64,000 nucleotides of DNA, from positions 558,001 to 622,000 of the forward strand of contig CP081102.1 of assembly GCA_025141835.1 (NCBI GenBank), in the 5' to 3' direction. Below the pieces are notes generated by a model that was given only the letters and a program-made list of their open reading frames with translations, was not told where the DNA came from and did not search any database. The translations under genes and the position numbers were made by a program. The first letter of the stretch is position 1. Each line of letters opens with the position of its first letter. Source of the stretch: Rhodobacteraceae bacterium M385. GTDB lineage: Bacteria; Pseudomonadota; Alphaproteobacteria; Rhodobacterales; Rhodobacteraceae. Of the stretch, positions 50,628 through 59,737 are shown in pieces.

Positions 50628-52153
50628 GCCTTGAAACTCTCTGGCTTGGCTTCGCGCTTGTGACCGAGCCTGCCGTGCTGATCGCGATTTTGGCAGGCGC
50701 AGTCTACGGGCTGTTCATCGGCGCTATGCCAGGATTGACGGCTACCATGGCCACAGCGCTGCTGGTTCCTGTCACCCTCTATATGGCACCAATCCCTGCC
50801 GTGGCGCTGATCGTATCATCCACTGCCATGGCAATTACTGCGGGTGATATTCCCGGCGCTCTACTGCGCATACCCGGCACACCAGCCTCGGCGGCCTATA
50901 CTGATGAGGCTTACGCCATGACAAGACGTGGTCTAGCGGGCCAGGCGCTGTCCATCGGCTTCTTTTTCTCGGCTATGGGGGGGCTGATCGGGGCCACGGT
51001 TTTGTTGCTGACCGGTCCGCTTTTGGCTCAGGTTTCACTCAACTTCTCCAGCTTTGAATTCTTCTGGTTGGCGCTGCTGGGTCTTCTGACCTGCGCGCTT
51101 GTCTCCGGGGCCCGTCCTGTGCGCGGGTTCGTGTCGCTTCTGATTGGTCTTCTGATCGCGACCGTCGGGCTAGACGTCACGTCAGGCCAGCCGCGCTTCA
51201 CCTTCGGATCCATCGAATTGATGGGAGGCGTCAGCTTCATTCCCGTGATGATTGGAATGTTTGCCTTTTCCGAGATCCTTCGTGGATTCACGAAAGAAGG
51301 TGCCGAAGCAGGTGCGCCTCCAAATGTTGGTGCCATACGGCCATATAAAGGCATTTTTTCACTGTTGCGCCAGTACCGATGGCAAGCGCTCCGAGGTGCA
51401 AGCCTTGGGTCTGCTGTGGGAGCGCTACCGGGCGTGGGGGGGGATCTCGCGGCGTGGATTGCCTTCGGGATCAGCAAGCGGTTCTCTCGCACACCAGAGA
51501 AATTCGGCACCGGTCATCCGGAAGGTCTGATTGAAGCAACGTCGTCTAACAACTCAGGTCTATCGAGTGCGTGGATTCCGGCGCTTGTGTTCGGCATCCC
51601 AGGCGATGCAGTGACCGCCATCGCGGTGGGTGTCTTATTCATGCAAGGCATTGCCCCCGGGCCGCGGCTTTTCGCTGAAAGCCCAGAACTGCCGACCGCA
51701 ATCATCATGGCTTTTTTCCTCGCAAACCTGTTGCTGTTCCCATTGGGGTGGCTGGCCATCAAAGGTGCGCGCCATGTTCTCCGCATTCCGCGTGAGGTCA
51801 TCGTACCCGTTATCCTCGTTTGCTGCTTCTTGGGTAGCTACGCGGTGAACAACACATTGTTTGGTGTTTGGGTCATGCTGGTCTCCGGTGCCGTCGGGTT
51901 CTTGATGGAGCGGAATGGGTTTCCAATTGCGCCCGTCATCCTTGGTCTTGTTCTGGGGCCAGTCTTGGAGCGCAACTTCATCATGTCGATGCAAATCGCT
52001 CGCGGGAATCTATGGGGGTTCTTCGAGCGGCCCGTAGCAATGGCCCTTGGCATTGCCGTGTGCGCGATCCTTGTACTCACCTTTGTCTCGTCTTTGGCTC
52101 GCCTCAAGGCGCGCCGCAAATCATCCGATCCTGAAAGGAAATCCAATGCATGA
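50624..52153 (+). CDS. TctA family large membrane subunit (TTT3)
   Basis: 509 residues. Family marks: GLFIGAMPGLTATMATALLVPVTLYM, ITAGDIPGALLRIPGTPASAAYTDEAYAMTRRGLAGQAL, the internal repeat GALPGVGGDLAAWIAFGISKRFSR and NNSGLSSAWIPALVFGIPGDAVTAIAVGVLFM. The SILLN/AILIN signature of the other two TctA proteins is replaced by the GDIPGALLRIPGTP variant, so TTT3 belongs to a separate TctA subgroup. Its end overlaps the SDR start by eight bases. Confidence 0.93.
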   Translation: MSLETLWLGFALVTEPAVLIAILAGAVYGLFIGAMPGLTATMATALLVPVTLYMAPIPAVALIVSSTAMAITAGDIPGALLRIPGTPASAAYTDEAYAMTRRGLAGQALSIGFFFSAMGGLIGATVLLLTGPLLAQVSLNFSSFEFFWLALLGLLTCALVSGARPVRGFVSLLIGLLIATVGLDVTSGQPRFTFGSIELMGGVSFIPVMIGMFAFSEILRGFTKEGAEAGAPPNVGAIRPYKGIFSLLRQYRWQALRGASLGSAVGALPGVGGDLAAWIAFGISKRFSRTPEKFGTGHPEGLIEATSSNNSGLSSAWIPALVFGIPGDAVTAIAVGVLFMQGIAPGPRLFAESPELPTAIIMAFFLANLLLFPLGWLAIKGARHVLRIPREVIVPVILVCCFLGSYAVNNTLFGVWVMLVSGAVGFLMERNGFPIAPVILGLVLGPVLERNFIMSMQIARGNLWGFFERPVAMALGIAVCAILVLTFVSSLARLKARRKSSDPERKSNA

Positions 52154-52964
52154 TCCATTCTCCGTCGAAGGCCGCGTTGCAATCGTTACCGGCGGACTAG
52201 GGCAATTGGGAACCGAGTTCTCGTCGTCTCTCGCACAGGCGGGGGCCAAAGTTGCAATCTATTCGCGTCGCCCATTTTCACGCGAACAGATCGAAGAAAA
52301 ATTTGGTGATCTGGCAGATAATATTCGCGTCTATGAGGCCTCGGTCACGGACGAAGCTCAACTGGCAGAGGCAACCAATCAGTTGGTCGCAGACTGGGGT
52401 GTACCTCATATCCTTGTCAACAACGCAGGGATCGATAGCAAGCCCGACGGCGATGCAAGCCAGAATGCACCGTTTGAAGTCTATCCACGCAAATTCTGGG
52501 ACGACATCATCGAAACCAACCTTACGGGTGTCATGCTGACGACCCAAGCCGTCGGCTCTAAGATGGCCGAAGCGGGGCGCGGGTCGATCATTAACATCGG
52601 GTCAATGTACGGAATGGTCTCACCTAATCAGGCCCTTTATGCCTACCGTTTGGAGCGTGATGGTGAGCCCTTCATTAAGGCGATTAGCTACGCTGCGTCC
52701 AAGTCTGGGCTTGTGAACATGACCCGGTACCTCGCAACCTATTGGGCCAAGCAAAACGTTCGCACCAATCTTCTGACCATCGGAGGCGTCAAGACTGGCT
52801 CTTTCGATAAGGAGTTCATCGACGCTTTCCTCGAGAGGGTGCCAATGGGGCGCCAGGGCAATGTCGATGAATACAATGCAACCATCCGCTATCTTGCTTC
52901 GGACGCGTCCTCATATGTGACGGGTGCGAACCTTGTAGCTGACGGTGGGTTCACTGCGTGGTAA
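52146..52964 (+). CDS. Short-chain dehydrogenase/reductase (TTT3 locus)
   Basis: 272 residues from MHDPFSVEGRVAIVTGG with GAAAGGAA upstream, overlapping TctA by eight bases. The cofactor motif is TGGLGQLGTEF (slightly unusual GGxGQxG). NNAG is conserved, the catalytic Ser is in NIGSMYGMVSPN and Tyr-Lys in SYAASKSGLV. An insertion (YAYRLERDGEPFIKAI) between Ser and Tyr is found in a group of polyol and sugar-acid dehydrogenases. Probable role: interconversion of a polyol and ketose or oxidation of a sugar at the kinase/isomerase pathway. Confidence 0.86.
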   Translation: MHDPFSVEGRVAIVTGGLGQLGTEFSSSLAQAGAKVAIYSRRPFSREQIEEKFGDLADNIRVYEASVTDEAQLAEATNQLVADWGVPHILVNNAGIDSKPDGDASQNAPFEVYPRKFWDDIIETNLTGVMLTTQAVGSKMAEAGRGSIINIGSMYGMVSPNQALYAYRLERDGEPFIKAISYAASKSGLVNMTRYLATYWAKQNVRTNLLTIGGVKTGSFDKEFIDAFLERVPMGRQGNVDEYNATIRYLASDASSYVTGANLVADGGFTAW

Positions 52965-52968
52965 TTCG

Positions 52969-54603
52969 ATGAGTTTATTGATTGGCATTGATGTCGGAAC
53001 CGGCAGCGCGCGAGCTGGCGTATTCACTTCAGATGGCACGTTGTTGGCATCGCACGAGCGCCCAATCCAGATGTGGCGTCCCCGACCTGATTGGGCGCAG
53101 CAAAGCTCCGCTGACATTTGGTCTGCGGTCTGCGGCAGCGTTCGTGCGGCGATAGCGACGGCGGGGGCTGCAGCGTCTGATGTCGCAGGGATCGGCTTCG
53201 ATGCGACGTGCTCCTTAGTGGTGAGCGGGGAGGGCGGTCAGCCTGTGGCGGTAGGGCCGGAGGATGATGCCGATGCAAATCAGGATGTAATCGTCTGGAT
53301 GGATCACCGCGCTACGGGTGATGCGGAAGAGATAAACCGGATTGGTGGCGCTCCGCTAGCCCACGTCGGGGGCGTCATCAGTCCGGAGATGCAATTGCCA
53401 AAGCTGCGGTGGCTCCAACGAGAGAAACCCGAGAGTTGGAATTCGGCAACCCGGTTCTGGGACTTGCCAGACTGGTTGACCCACCGGGCGACTGGGGCCG
53501 AAGCGCGATCACTTTGCTCTGCGGTTTGCAAGTGGACCTATATGGGTCATCTCGGTGCAGAGGGTGAGGGCTGGGACGACGCGTTTTTGCATGCGGTGGG
53601 ATTGTCCGACCTTACCGGATCTGGCCATGAACGCATTGGAACTCAATTCAAAACGCCCGGCAGTTTGGCAGGCCATTTAACTGAACGCGCCGCCGCCGAG
53701 ATGGGTTTGGCCCCGGGGACACCGGTGGCTACCTCATTGATCGACGCCCACGCAGGGGCAATCGGGACACTTGGCGCAGGGGAGGCAGAAACCGGCGGGC
53801 GACTTGCCGTTATCGCCGGGACGTCGACTTGCCATATCGCTCTTGCCGATGAAGCGGCCTTCGTACCGGGGGTGTGGGGGCCATATTATGGCGCGGTCAC
53901 CGAAGGGAAGTGGTGCCTTGAAGGCGGCCAATCCGCCGCCGGCGCTCTTATAGATGCTATCCTTGCACGACATGGCGCCGTGGCGGATCTCCGAAAGGAA
54001 GCACAGGGTTCGGGCGAGAGTTTGTTTGACCGTCTCGATGCCGAACTTGATCTCATGGCGGCGGGGTCCGAGATGGCTGAGTTGACAGCGTATCGCCACA
54101 TCCAACCCGACATACACGGCAATCGGTCTCCCCTTGCGGACCCGCGCCGCCGAGCTGGGATTGATGGCTTGACGCTTGAGACAGGGCCCACAGATGCGGC
54201 ACTAGATTATCTCGCCACGCTTCAGGCCCTTGGCTACGGCACGCGCCATATCCTTGAGACGATGCGCACCAACGGCGTAGAGATCGACACGCTGGTCGTG
54301 TCTGGCGGCATGGCTCGCAACCAGTTGTTTCTGCGCGAACTCTCGGATGCGACGGGCTGCTCGGTTCTGGTGCCCGACACGCCTGAGCCCGTTCTTCTGG
54401 GGTCCGCGATACTTGGCGGCGTCGCAGCTGATCTCTTCGCAGATGCCACCTCGGCCATGCGCACGCTTGCGCCCGGTGCCGCGACCGTCCGTCCGAGGGC
54501 GTCCGTGGCCGAATACCATTCCCGAAAATATAATGTTTTCCGTCGCATGCAGGACGACCATGCGGCCTATGAGCGGATTATGACCCTCAATGGAGAAGCT
54601 TAA
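52969..54603 (+). CDS. FGGY family pentulose kinase (ribulokinase-like)
   Basis: 544 residues from MSLLIGIDVGTGSARAGV, four bases after the SDR stop. FGGY marks: phosphate-1 loop IGIDVGTGSARAGVF, GIGFDATCSLVV and VIVWMDHRATGDAEEIN (the RATxxA-type motif of ribulokinase/YpCarbK members), ATSLIDAHAGAIGTLG, VIAGTSTCHIAL, YGAVTEGKWCLEGGQSAAG, and the GNRSPLADPRRRAG and SGGMARNQLFLRELSDATG stretches. It most resembles D-ribulokinase-like kinases. It should phosphorylate the ketose produced by the adjacent isomerase or SDR. Confidence 0.88.
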   Translation: MSLLIGIDVGTGSARAGVFTSDGTLLASHERPIQMWRPRPDWAQQSSADIWSAVCGSVRAAIATAGAAASDVAGIGFDATCSLVVSGEGGQPVAVGPEDDADANQDVIVWMDHRATGDAEEINRIGGAPLAHVGGVISPEMQLPKLRWLQREKPESWNSATRFWDLPDWLTHRATGAEARSLCSAVCKWTYMGHLGAEGEGWDDAFLHAVGLSDLTGSGHERIGTQFKTPGSLAGHLTERAAAEMGLAPGTPVATSLIDAHAGAIGTLGAGEAETGGRLAVIAGTSTCHIALADEAAFVPGVWGPYYGAVTEGKWCLEGGQSAAGALIDAILARHGAVADLRKEAQGSGESLFDRLDAELDLMAAGSEMAELTAYRHIQPDIHGNRSPLADPRRRAGIDGLTLETGPTDAALDYLATLQALGYGTRHILETMRTNGVEIDTLVVSGGMARNQLFLRELSDATGCSVLVPDTPEPVLLGSAILGGVAADLFADATSAMRTLAPGAATVRPRASVAEYHSRKYNVFRRMQDDHAAYERIMTLNGEA

Positions 54604-56196
54604 ATGACTCGCATCGCACTCGTAGCCAGCGGAGACTCCCGCGAAAGTGCCAACACGACCTGTTGGCCCGCTCAGAAAGCTATGGAGGACAAGCTACGCG
54701 AAGTCCTCGAGAGTATGGGGCACGAATTGTGGCGTGCGCATCCGATCAAGTCGGAGGGGCATGGATTTATTGCCAGCCAGCGCGAGGGGATGGATGTCTT
54801 TCAAGGCATCGATCCAGACATGCCTCTGATCGTGGCCGAAGCCGTCTGGCAATACTCACACCATGTTCTGCCCGGCCTAACCACGCACAAAGGGCCAATC
54901 CTAACAGTCGCGAACTGGAGTGGGCAGTGGCCCGGACTTGTAGGAATGTTGAACCTGAATGGATCACTGACCAAGGCAGGCGTGCCTTATTCAACGCTAT
55001 GGAGCGAAGCCTTCGATGACGCGTTTTTCCTGAACGGATTGAAGACGTGGCTGACTGCTGGACGGATCGAGCATGACGCTTCTCATGTCTGTCCTTGGGA
55101 TGCGGAAAAAGCCGATGCAGATAGCCGTGATCTGGCCTCCCGGATCGCAGATGAATGGCGCCGAGACAAGCTGATCATAGGGATATTCGATGAGGGATGC
55201 ATGGGGATGTACAACGCCATCATTCCCGACGAACTTCTGATGCCAATGGGCATTTTCAAGGAACGTCTGTCACAGTCGGCCCTTTATTATGCGGCCCGCG
55301 AAGTTGACCGTGACGAGGCGCGCAGCGTTTACGACTGGATGGTCGCGCGCGGCATGACCTTCCATTTCGGAAGCGACCCAGCCACGGAATTGACCGAAGA
55401 ACAGGTCATTGATCAATGTGCGATGTACATTGCCGCAGTGCGCATGTCGGACGAGTTTGGGTGTGCTTCTATTGGGATTCAATACCAACAGGGCTTGAAG
55501 GACTTGTGGCCAGCCTCGGACCTCGTGGAGGGCATGTTGAATAACTCCGAACGTCCTCCGGTGAAACGCGCCGACGGAACAATCATCCGCGACGGACGCC
55601 CGGTCATTCACTTTAACGAAGTGGACGAATGCGCGGGCCTTGATGCGATGATGATCGAGCGGGTGCACCGTGAATTGAACCAGCCGGTTGAAACCACGTT
55701 GCACGATTTGCGGTGGGGGGATGAGGATGCGAGCGGAACAGTAGAGGGGTTCGTCTGGGTTTTCGAAATCTCCGGTGCCGCTCCCCCTGCACATCACAAG
55801 GGCGGATGGTCCGGGTCTGAAAGTCTGCGTCAACCGGCAATGTATTTCCCCAGCGGCGGGGGAGGCCTCAAAGGCTATGCCAAGCCCGGTGCCATTGTTT
55901 GGAGTCGTGTCTATGTCGAGGAAGGCCGCCTAAAACTTGATATCGGGAGGGGCCACGCGGTTGAGCTTCCTGAAGGCGAAGCCGAACGAAGAAGCCGCGC
56001 TACCACCTATGAGTGGCCAATCATGCATGGCGTTCTTTCGGGGGTAGGTCGCGACGCGATGATGGGGCGTCACAAGGCCAATCACATTCAGGTGGCCTAT
56101 GCCGATAGCGATGAGAGTGCGCGTCAGATCATTGCGGTCCGTTCAGCTTTGGCTGCCAAGTTGGGAATTGAGGTTGCGCTTTGTGGGGATATTTAA
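54604..56196 (+). CDS. L-fucose/D-arabinose isomerase-fold protein
   Basis: 530 residues, immediately after the kinase stop. It aligns with FucI (591 in E. coli) in order: IIGIFDEGCMGMYNAIIPDELLMPMGIFKE corresponds to the N2 domain SMGI region, GIQYQQGLKDLWPASDLVEGMLNN to the GFQGQ...AEAILNS region, and the metal ligands have counterparts: E339 in FNEVDE, D368 in LHDLRWGDE and H475 in MHGVLSG. The intact Glu-Asp-His set supports an active aldose-ketose isomerase. Shorter than FucI and divergent in the C-terminal domain, so the substrate need not be L-fucose or D-arabinose. Confidence 0.7.
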   Translation: MTRIALVASGDSRESANTTCWPAQKAMEDKLREVLESMGHELWRAHPIKSEGHGFIASQREGMDVFQGIDPDMPLIVAEAVWQYSHHVLPGLTTHKGPILTVANWSGQWPGLVGMLNLNGSLTKAGVPYSTLWSEAFDDAFFLNGLKTWLTAGRIEHDASHVCPWDAEKADADSRDLASRIADEWRRDKLIIGIFDEGCMGMYNAIIPDELLMPMGIFKERLSQSALYYAAREVDRDEARSVYDWMVARGMTFHFGSDPATELTEEQVIDQCAMYIAAVRMSDEFGCASIGIQYQQGLKDLWPASDLVEGMLNNSERPPVKRADGTIIRDGRPVIHFNEVDECAGLDAMMIERVHRELNQPVETTLHDLRWGDEDASGTVEGFVWVFEISGAAPPAHHKGGWSGSESLRQPAMYFPSGGGGLKGYAKPGAIVWSRVYVEEGRLKLDIGRGHAVELPEGEAERRSRATTYEWPIMHGVLSGVGRDAMMGRHKANHIQVAYADSDESARQIIAVRSALAAKLGIEVALCGDI

Positions 56197-56254
56197 CTGC
56201 GGGAATTCTTGCCGTTAGCAAAGTGGCAGTCCCCGCTTTGGAGTGAAGCGGACC

Positions 56255-56285
56255 GGAAAGATGTCTTTCCAGCGTTCCTTTTTTG
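56255..56285 (+). terminator. Possible terminator between TTT3 operon and ABC-F gene
   Basis: GGAAAGA (56255-56261) and TCTTTCC (56264-56270) form a 7-base stem around TG; after eight bases comes a run of T (to 56285 and GTATTTTG). A larger dyad GTCCCCGCT (56229-56237) / AGCGGGGAC (56296-56304) encloses it. The T-run is not directly adjacent to the stem, so this is tentative. Confidence 0.4.
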
Positions 56286-56330
56286 TATTTTGTAGAGCGG
56301 GGACGCCTATGGGCTTTCCTGCGTCGGGCT

Positions 56331-57908
56331 TTACAGACAGACCCGCCGTTCAATTCCGATCCGTTTCAGGAAAGCGGCATCGTGGCTCACCACAAGAAGC
56401 GCGCCATCGTACGCATTGAGCGCGGTCTCCAGCACCTCTAACGCGTCGATGTCCAGATGGTTGTTGGGCTCGTCCAGAATAAGCAACTGCTTGGGCTGAC
56501 TATGGCCCAATGTGCAGGCAAGCCCGGCACGCAGGCGCTGGCCGCCGCTTAGCTTGGCGATTGTTTGCTGGGCCTCGTCGCCGCGAAACAGGAAGCGGGC
56601 AAGCACGGCGCGGCGGTCGTTTTCCGTGGTCGTCGGGTCAAGTCTGGCGAAGGCGTCGGAGATGGTCTCGTCCGGTGAAAACAGTGACATATCCTGATCC
56701 AGCCGCGCTGCGGGCACGTGCAGTTCCACTTGGCCGCTGTCGGGCCTCAACTGTCCGCCGATGCAGGCTAGAAGCGTCGATTTTCCTGCACCATTCGCCC
56801 CTTCCAGAGCCACCCTTTCAGGACCGCGAATGCTAAATGAGATATTCTGAAGAATTGGCGCGTCTGGTGGATAGGCGAAGCAGAGGTTTTCAACCCGCAC
56901 CACATCCCGCCCCTTAACAAGCCGGCAGCGGGGGATATCCATCGAGAGTGGTTGCAGGATTTCGACAGCGTTCTGCGCGGCTTCCAACTTGCTTTGGGCA
57001 TCCTTCAACATCCGGTCACGAAAGGCGGCTTGTGCCCCACCCGACTTTTGGCTGCGCTCCTTCGCGGCATCCATAAGTATCTTTGGCTGACTGCCCGAGG
57101 CCCGCAATTTGCGCCCTTGGCTGTCTGTGCGGGCCTTGCGCTCTGCCGCTTGAGTGGCACGCACCTTGGTTTGGGACAGATTACGCTGCGCTTGTACCAA
57201 GTCTTTTCGCGCAGAGATGAGGTCGTTATCCCTCATGGCGCGATAGGCGTCGTAGTTGCCGCCGTAGGTTTTTGCGCCAAGGGGGGAAAGCTCCACAATC
57301 GCGTCCATCGCGGCAAGCAACGCGCGGTCATGGCTTGCCACGATCAGGCAGCACTGCCACTTGCGGACGGCCTCAACAACCAATTCGCGCCCGGTCTGGT
57401 CCAGATGGTTTGTCGGCTCATCCAGCAGGGCGATATCGGGCTTGGTGGACATCAAGGCAGCCAAGCCTGCCCGTGTCCTTTGCCCACCCGATAGCGTGGT
57501 AAGGGGGGTGTCTGGTGGCAGGTGGCTGAGCCCCATTTCGGCCAAGGCGGTGGCCAATCTGGCCTCCAACGTCCAATCGGCCATGGCCAGATCATCGGCG
57601 GAGGCCAGGCCTTGCGCGGCCCGATCCAAGATGGCCAGCTGCGCCTTTATGCCGAACAGATCGGCCAAGGTGGTCTGGGGCTGGCTTTCTGGGTTTTGAC
57701 GAAGATAACCAATCCGGCCTCGCGTGTGGATACGACCAGAGCGGGGCGCAACCTCTTGGGCGATAAGCCGTAGCAAAGTGGTCTTCCCCGCCCCGTTCCG
57801 CCCCACAAGGCCAGTGCGCAGAAGGCCGAAGGTCAGATCAAGATTGCGGAACAGGGGTGTGTTATCGGGGGTGTGCCAACACAGGTTGGACAGAACAACA
57901 GAGGGCAT
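56331..57908 (-). CDS. ABC-F family ATPase (Uup/EttA-type)
   Basis: 525 residues with two ATPase cassettes and no membrane segment. Walker A motifs are GRNGAGKTT and GANGAGKST, signatures LSGGQRTRAGLAAL and LSGGQRLRAGLACT, Walker B regions IALLDEPTNHLD and LLILDEPNNHLD. Between them is a charged linker rich in Lys, Arg and Gln (LVQAQRNLSQTKVRATQAAERKARTD and onward) typical of ABC-F proteins. The group acts on ribosomes; some members give antibiotic protection. Here no resistance context exists. Single-gene unit convergent with the TTT3 operon. Confidence 0.92.
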   Translation of the reverse strand: MPSVVLSNLCWHTPDNTPLFRNLDLTFGLLRTGLVGRNGAGKTTLLRLIAQEVAPRSGRIHTRGRIGYLRQNPESQPQTTLADLFGIKAQLAILDRAAQGLASADDLAMADWTLEARLATALAEMGLSHLPPDTPLTTLSGGQRTRAGLAALMSTKPDIALLDEPTNHLDQTGRELVVEAVRKWQCCLIVASHDRALLAAMDAIVELSPLGAKTYGGNYDAYRAMRDNDLISARKDLVQAQRNLSQTKVRATQAAERKARTDSQGRKLRASGSQPKILMDAAKERSQKSGGAQAAFRDRMLKDAQSKLEAAQNAVEILQPLSMDIPRCRLVKGRDVVRVENLCFAYPPDAPILQNISFSIRGPERVALEGANGAGKSTLLACIGGQLRPDSGQVELHVPAARLDQDMSLFSPDETISDAFARLDPTTTENDRRAVLARFLFRGDEAQQTIAKLSGGQRLRAGLACTLGHSQPKQLLILDEPNNHLDIDALEVLETALNAYDGALLVVSHDAAFLKRIGIERRVCL

Positions 57909-58110
57909 GGACGATACTCGACATTTGAAAATCCCAAGGGGTGATCAAAAAGCGAGAGCGCGATCCATAGTTCCATTCCTTCGGTCCGAGTGGAGAGAAT
58001 ATAGCTTTCGGCGGGCTGCATGGCAACCGCTCCACCGCCGCCACGTGGATTGCAAAAAAAAGCGCCGAGCGTTGACCAACGGCCAAGCTCGGCTCAGTTC
58101 TCTTGGGTCA

Positions 58111-58137
58111 GGTGACGGAGTATGGAGCCCCGTCACC
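58111..58137 (-). terminator. Hairpin downstream of the GMC operon
   Basis: GGTGACGG (58111-58118) and CCGTCACC (58130-58137) form a perfect 8-base stem with an 11-base loop, 20 bases after the GMC stop read from the minus strand. There is no T-run, so it may act as a 3' stabilising stem rather than an intrinsic terminator. Confidence 0.5.
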
Positions 58138-58157
58138 CTTGGGGAGAGACACAAGAG

Positions 58158-59723
58158 TTAGGGGTGTGCCGCGTTGATTTGGTCGCTGATGTAGCTGGCC
58201 AAGGCGTAAACTGTTTCCGACGGGTTATAGCCGATCGAGGTCGGAAGGATGCTGGCATCCAGAACATAGAGGTTACGCACGTCGTGGGTTTCGCCCATCG
58301 GATTGACCACCGTTGTCGCGGGATCAGCCCCCATCCGCAGCGTGCCTTGGGGATGGAACGACGTATAGGGATACCGCGAACGCTCATTTTGCAGGGCGTC
58401 GATGACGGGATCGACATCGGCCTCGGACTCGATGACTCGAGAGAGGGTTGTGGGGATGTAGACCTTCGAAGCACCGGCCGCCAAAAGGATGCGGGCGTTA
58501 ACTTTCAGGCCCTCTTTCATCGACTCGAAGTCTTCGTCATCGACCGTATAATTGATCGACTTCATGCCGTTCTCATAGGTCACTTCACCGGAGTTTTTGT
58601 CGTGCAGCAACGTGATGAGCCGGATCGTATTGGCGAAGCGCTCCATCAAGTTCACATAGGGCCGCCCGGTCCCGGGGTTCTGGCTGGCGCCCGCTAACAC
58701 CGGCTGCTCGATCGCGTTAAGCAGGATGAACCCGCCGACGCCGTTTTCATCGGGCAGAACGAATTCATCCATATAGACCGAATGAGTAGCCCCCACGGTA
58801 TCGTTCACCTCTTCGTCGAACTCAGCTGTCAGCGACAGAGAGGGGTGGCAGGCAAAGTTCTTGCCCACCTGACCGGACGAATTGGCCAGCCCGCTTTTCA
58901 TCAGCAGGATGGGCGATTGTATTGGCCCGGCCGCAAGCACCACAATCGGGGCGGTCACGGTCATGTCCGCGACCTTCTCCCCGGTGTCGGGGTTTATCAC
59001 TTCGGCCGTGACGCCAGTGGCTTGGCCGTTTTCCGACAGGATTTCATTGACCCTTGTGTCGGCGTAGATTTCGGCCCCGTAAGCCTGTGCCCAAGGTAGA
59101 TAAGTGACCAGCATGGATTGCTTGCGGTTGGTCTTGCAGCCGGCAAAGCAGAAGCCGGTCAGGGCGCAATCTTTTACGTTGCGTTTGGCGTGGCCGATAG
59201 GATTTCCCGCGGCCTCCATGCCTTGCTTGATGAGCTCGGCGCCGGGGCTGCTTTCCCAAGCCTCGTTTTGGGTGATCCAGATGTTGCGCTCGACCGTTTC
59301 AAAGTAGGGGGTCAGCACCTCGGTTGAAATGTTGGTAAGGCCAAATTCCTCAGCCCAAAGGCGCAGATAGTGATCCGGCGTACGAAAGCAAAGTGCTGCG
59401 TTCACGACGGTAGAACCGCCCACACAAGCGCCTTGCAAGATGGTGATATCGCCCTGCGAATTCGCCTGACCGCCATGATCTGCATACATGGTGCCAAGGG
59501 ACACAGCGGTCATTTCTGTCATACGCTCTGCGGGCACATAGCGACCCGCTTCCAGCACGATCACGCTTTTGCCGGATTTGGCCAATTCATAAGCGGCAAT
59601 CGCGCCGCCTGCGCCGGACCCAATCACCACCGCATCGGCGGTAAAATCCATTTGCGTCTGTGTGACGTTGACCGCTTCAACAACATTGAGGCCCTGGGCC
59701 TGCACTTGCACATGTTCTGTCAT
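58158..59723 (-). CDS. GMC family membrane-associated alcohol/sugar dehydrogenase flavoprotein
   Basis: 521 residues with GGGAGGG upstream. The FAD motif is VVIGSGAGGAIAAYELAKSG near 34-53, followed by VLEAGRYVP. The second GMC signature region is LQGACVGGSTVVNAALCF. A cysteine-rich segment (DCALTGFCFAGCKTNRKQSM) resembles the one in fructose and gluconate dehydrogenase large subunits. The C-terminal active site is FHPQGTLRMGADP and GYNPSETVYALA. Together with the following Tat subunit it should oxidise an alcohol or polyol in or near the periplasm, though no own signal peptide is seen (co-export with the Tat partner is possible). Confidence 0.88.
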   Translation of the reverse strand: MTEHVQVQAQGLNVVEAVNVTQTQMDFTADAVVIGSGAGGAIAAYELAKSGKSVIVLEAGRYVPAERMTEMTAVSLGTMYADHGGQANSQGDITILQGACVGGSTVVNAALCFRTPDHYLRLWAEEFGLTNISTEVLTPYFETVERNIWITQNEAWESSPGAELIKQGMEAAGNPIGHAKRNVKDCALTGFCFAGCKTNRKQSMLVTYLPWAQAYGAEIYADTRVNEILSENGQATGVTAEVINPDTGEKVADMTVTAPIVVLAAGPIQSPILLMKSGLANSSGQVGKNFACHPSLSLTAEFDEEVNDTVGATHSVYMDEFVLPDENGVGGFILLNAIEQPVLAGASQNPGTGRPYVNLMERFANTIRLITLLHDKNSGEVTYENGMKSINYTVDDEDFESMKEGLKVNARILLAAGASKVYIPTTLSRVIESEADVDPVIDALQNERSRYPYTSFHPQGTLRMGADPATTVVNPMGETHDVRNLYVLDASILPTSIGYNPSETVYALASYISDQINAAHP

Positions 59724-59737
59724 TTTTTCCCTCCCAA

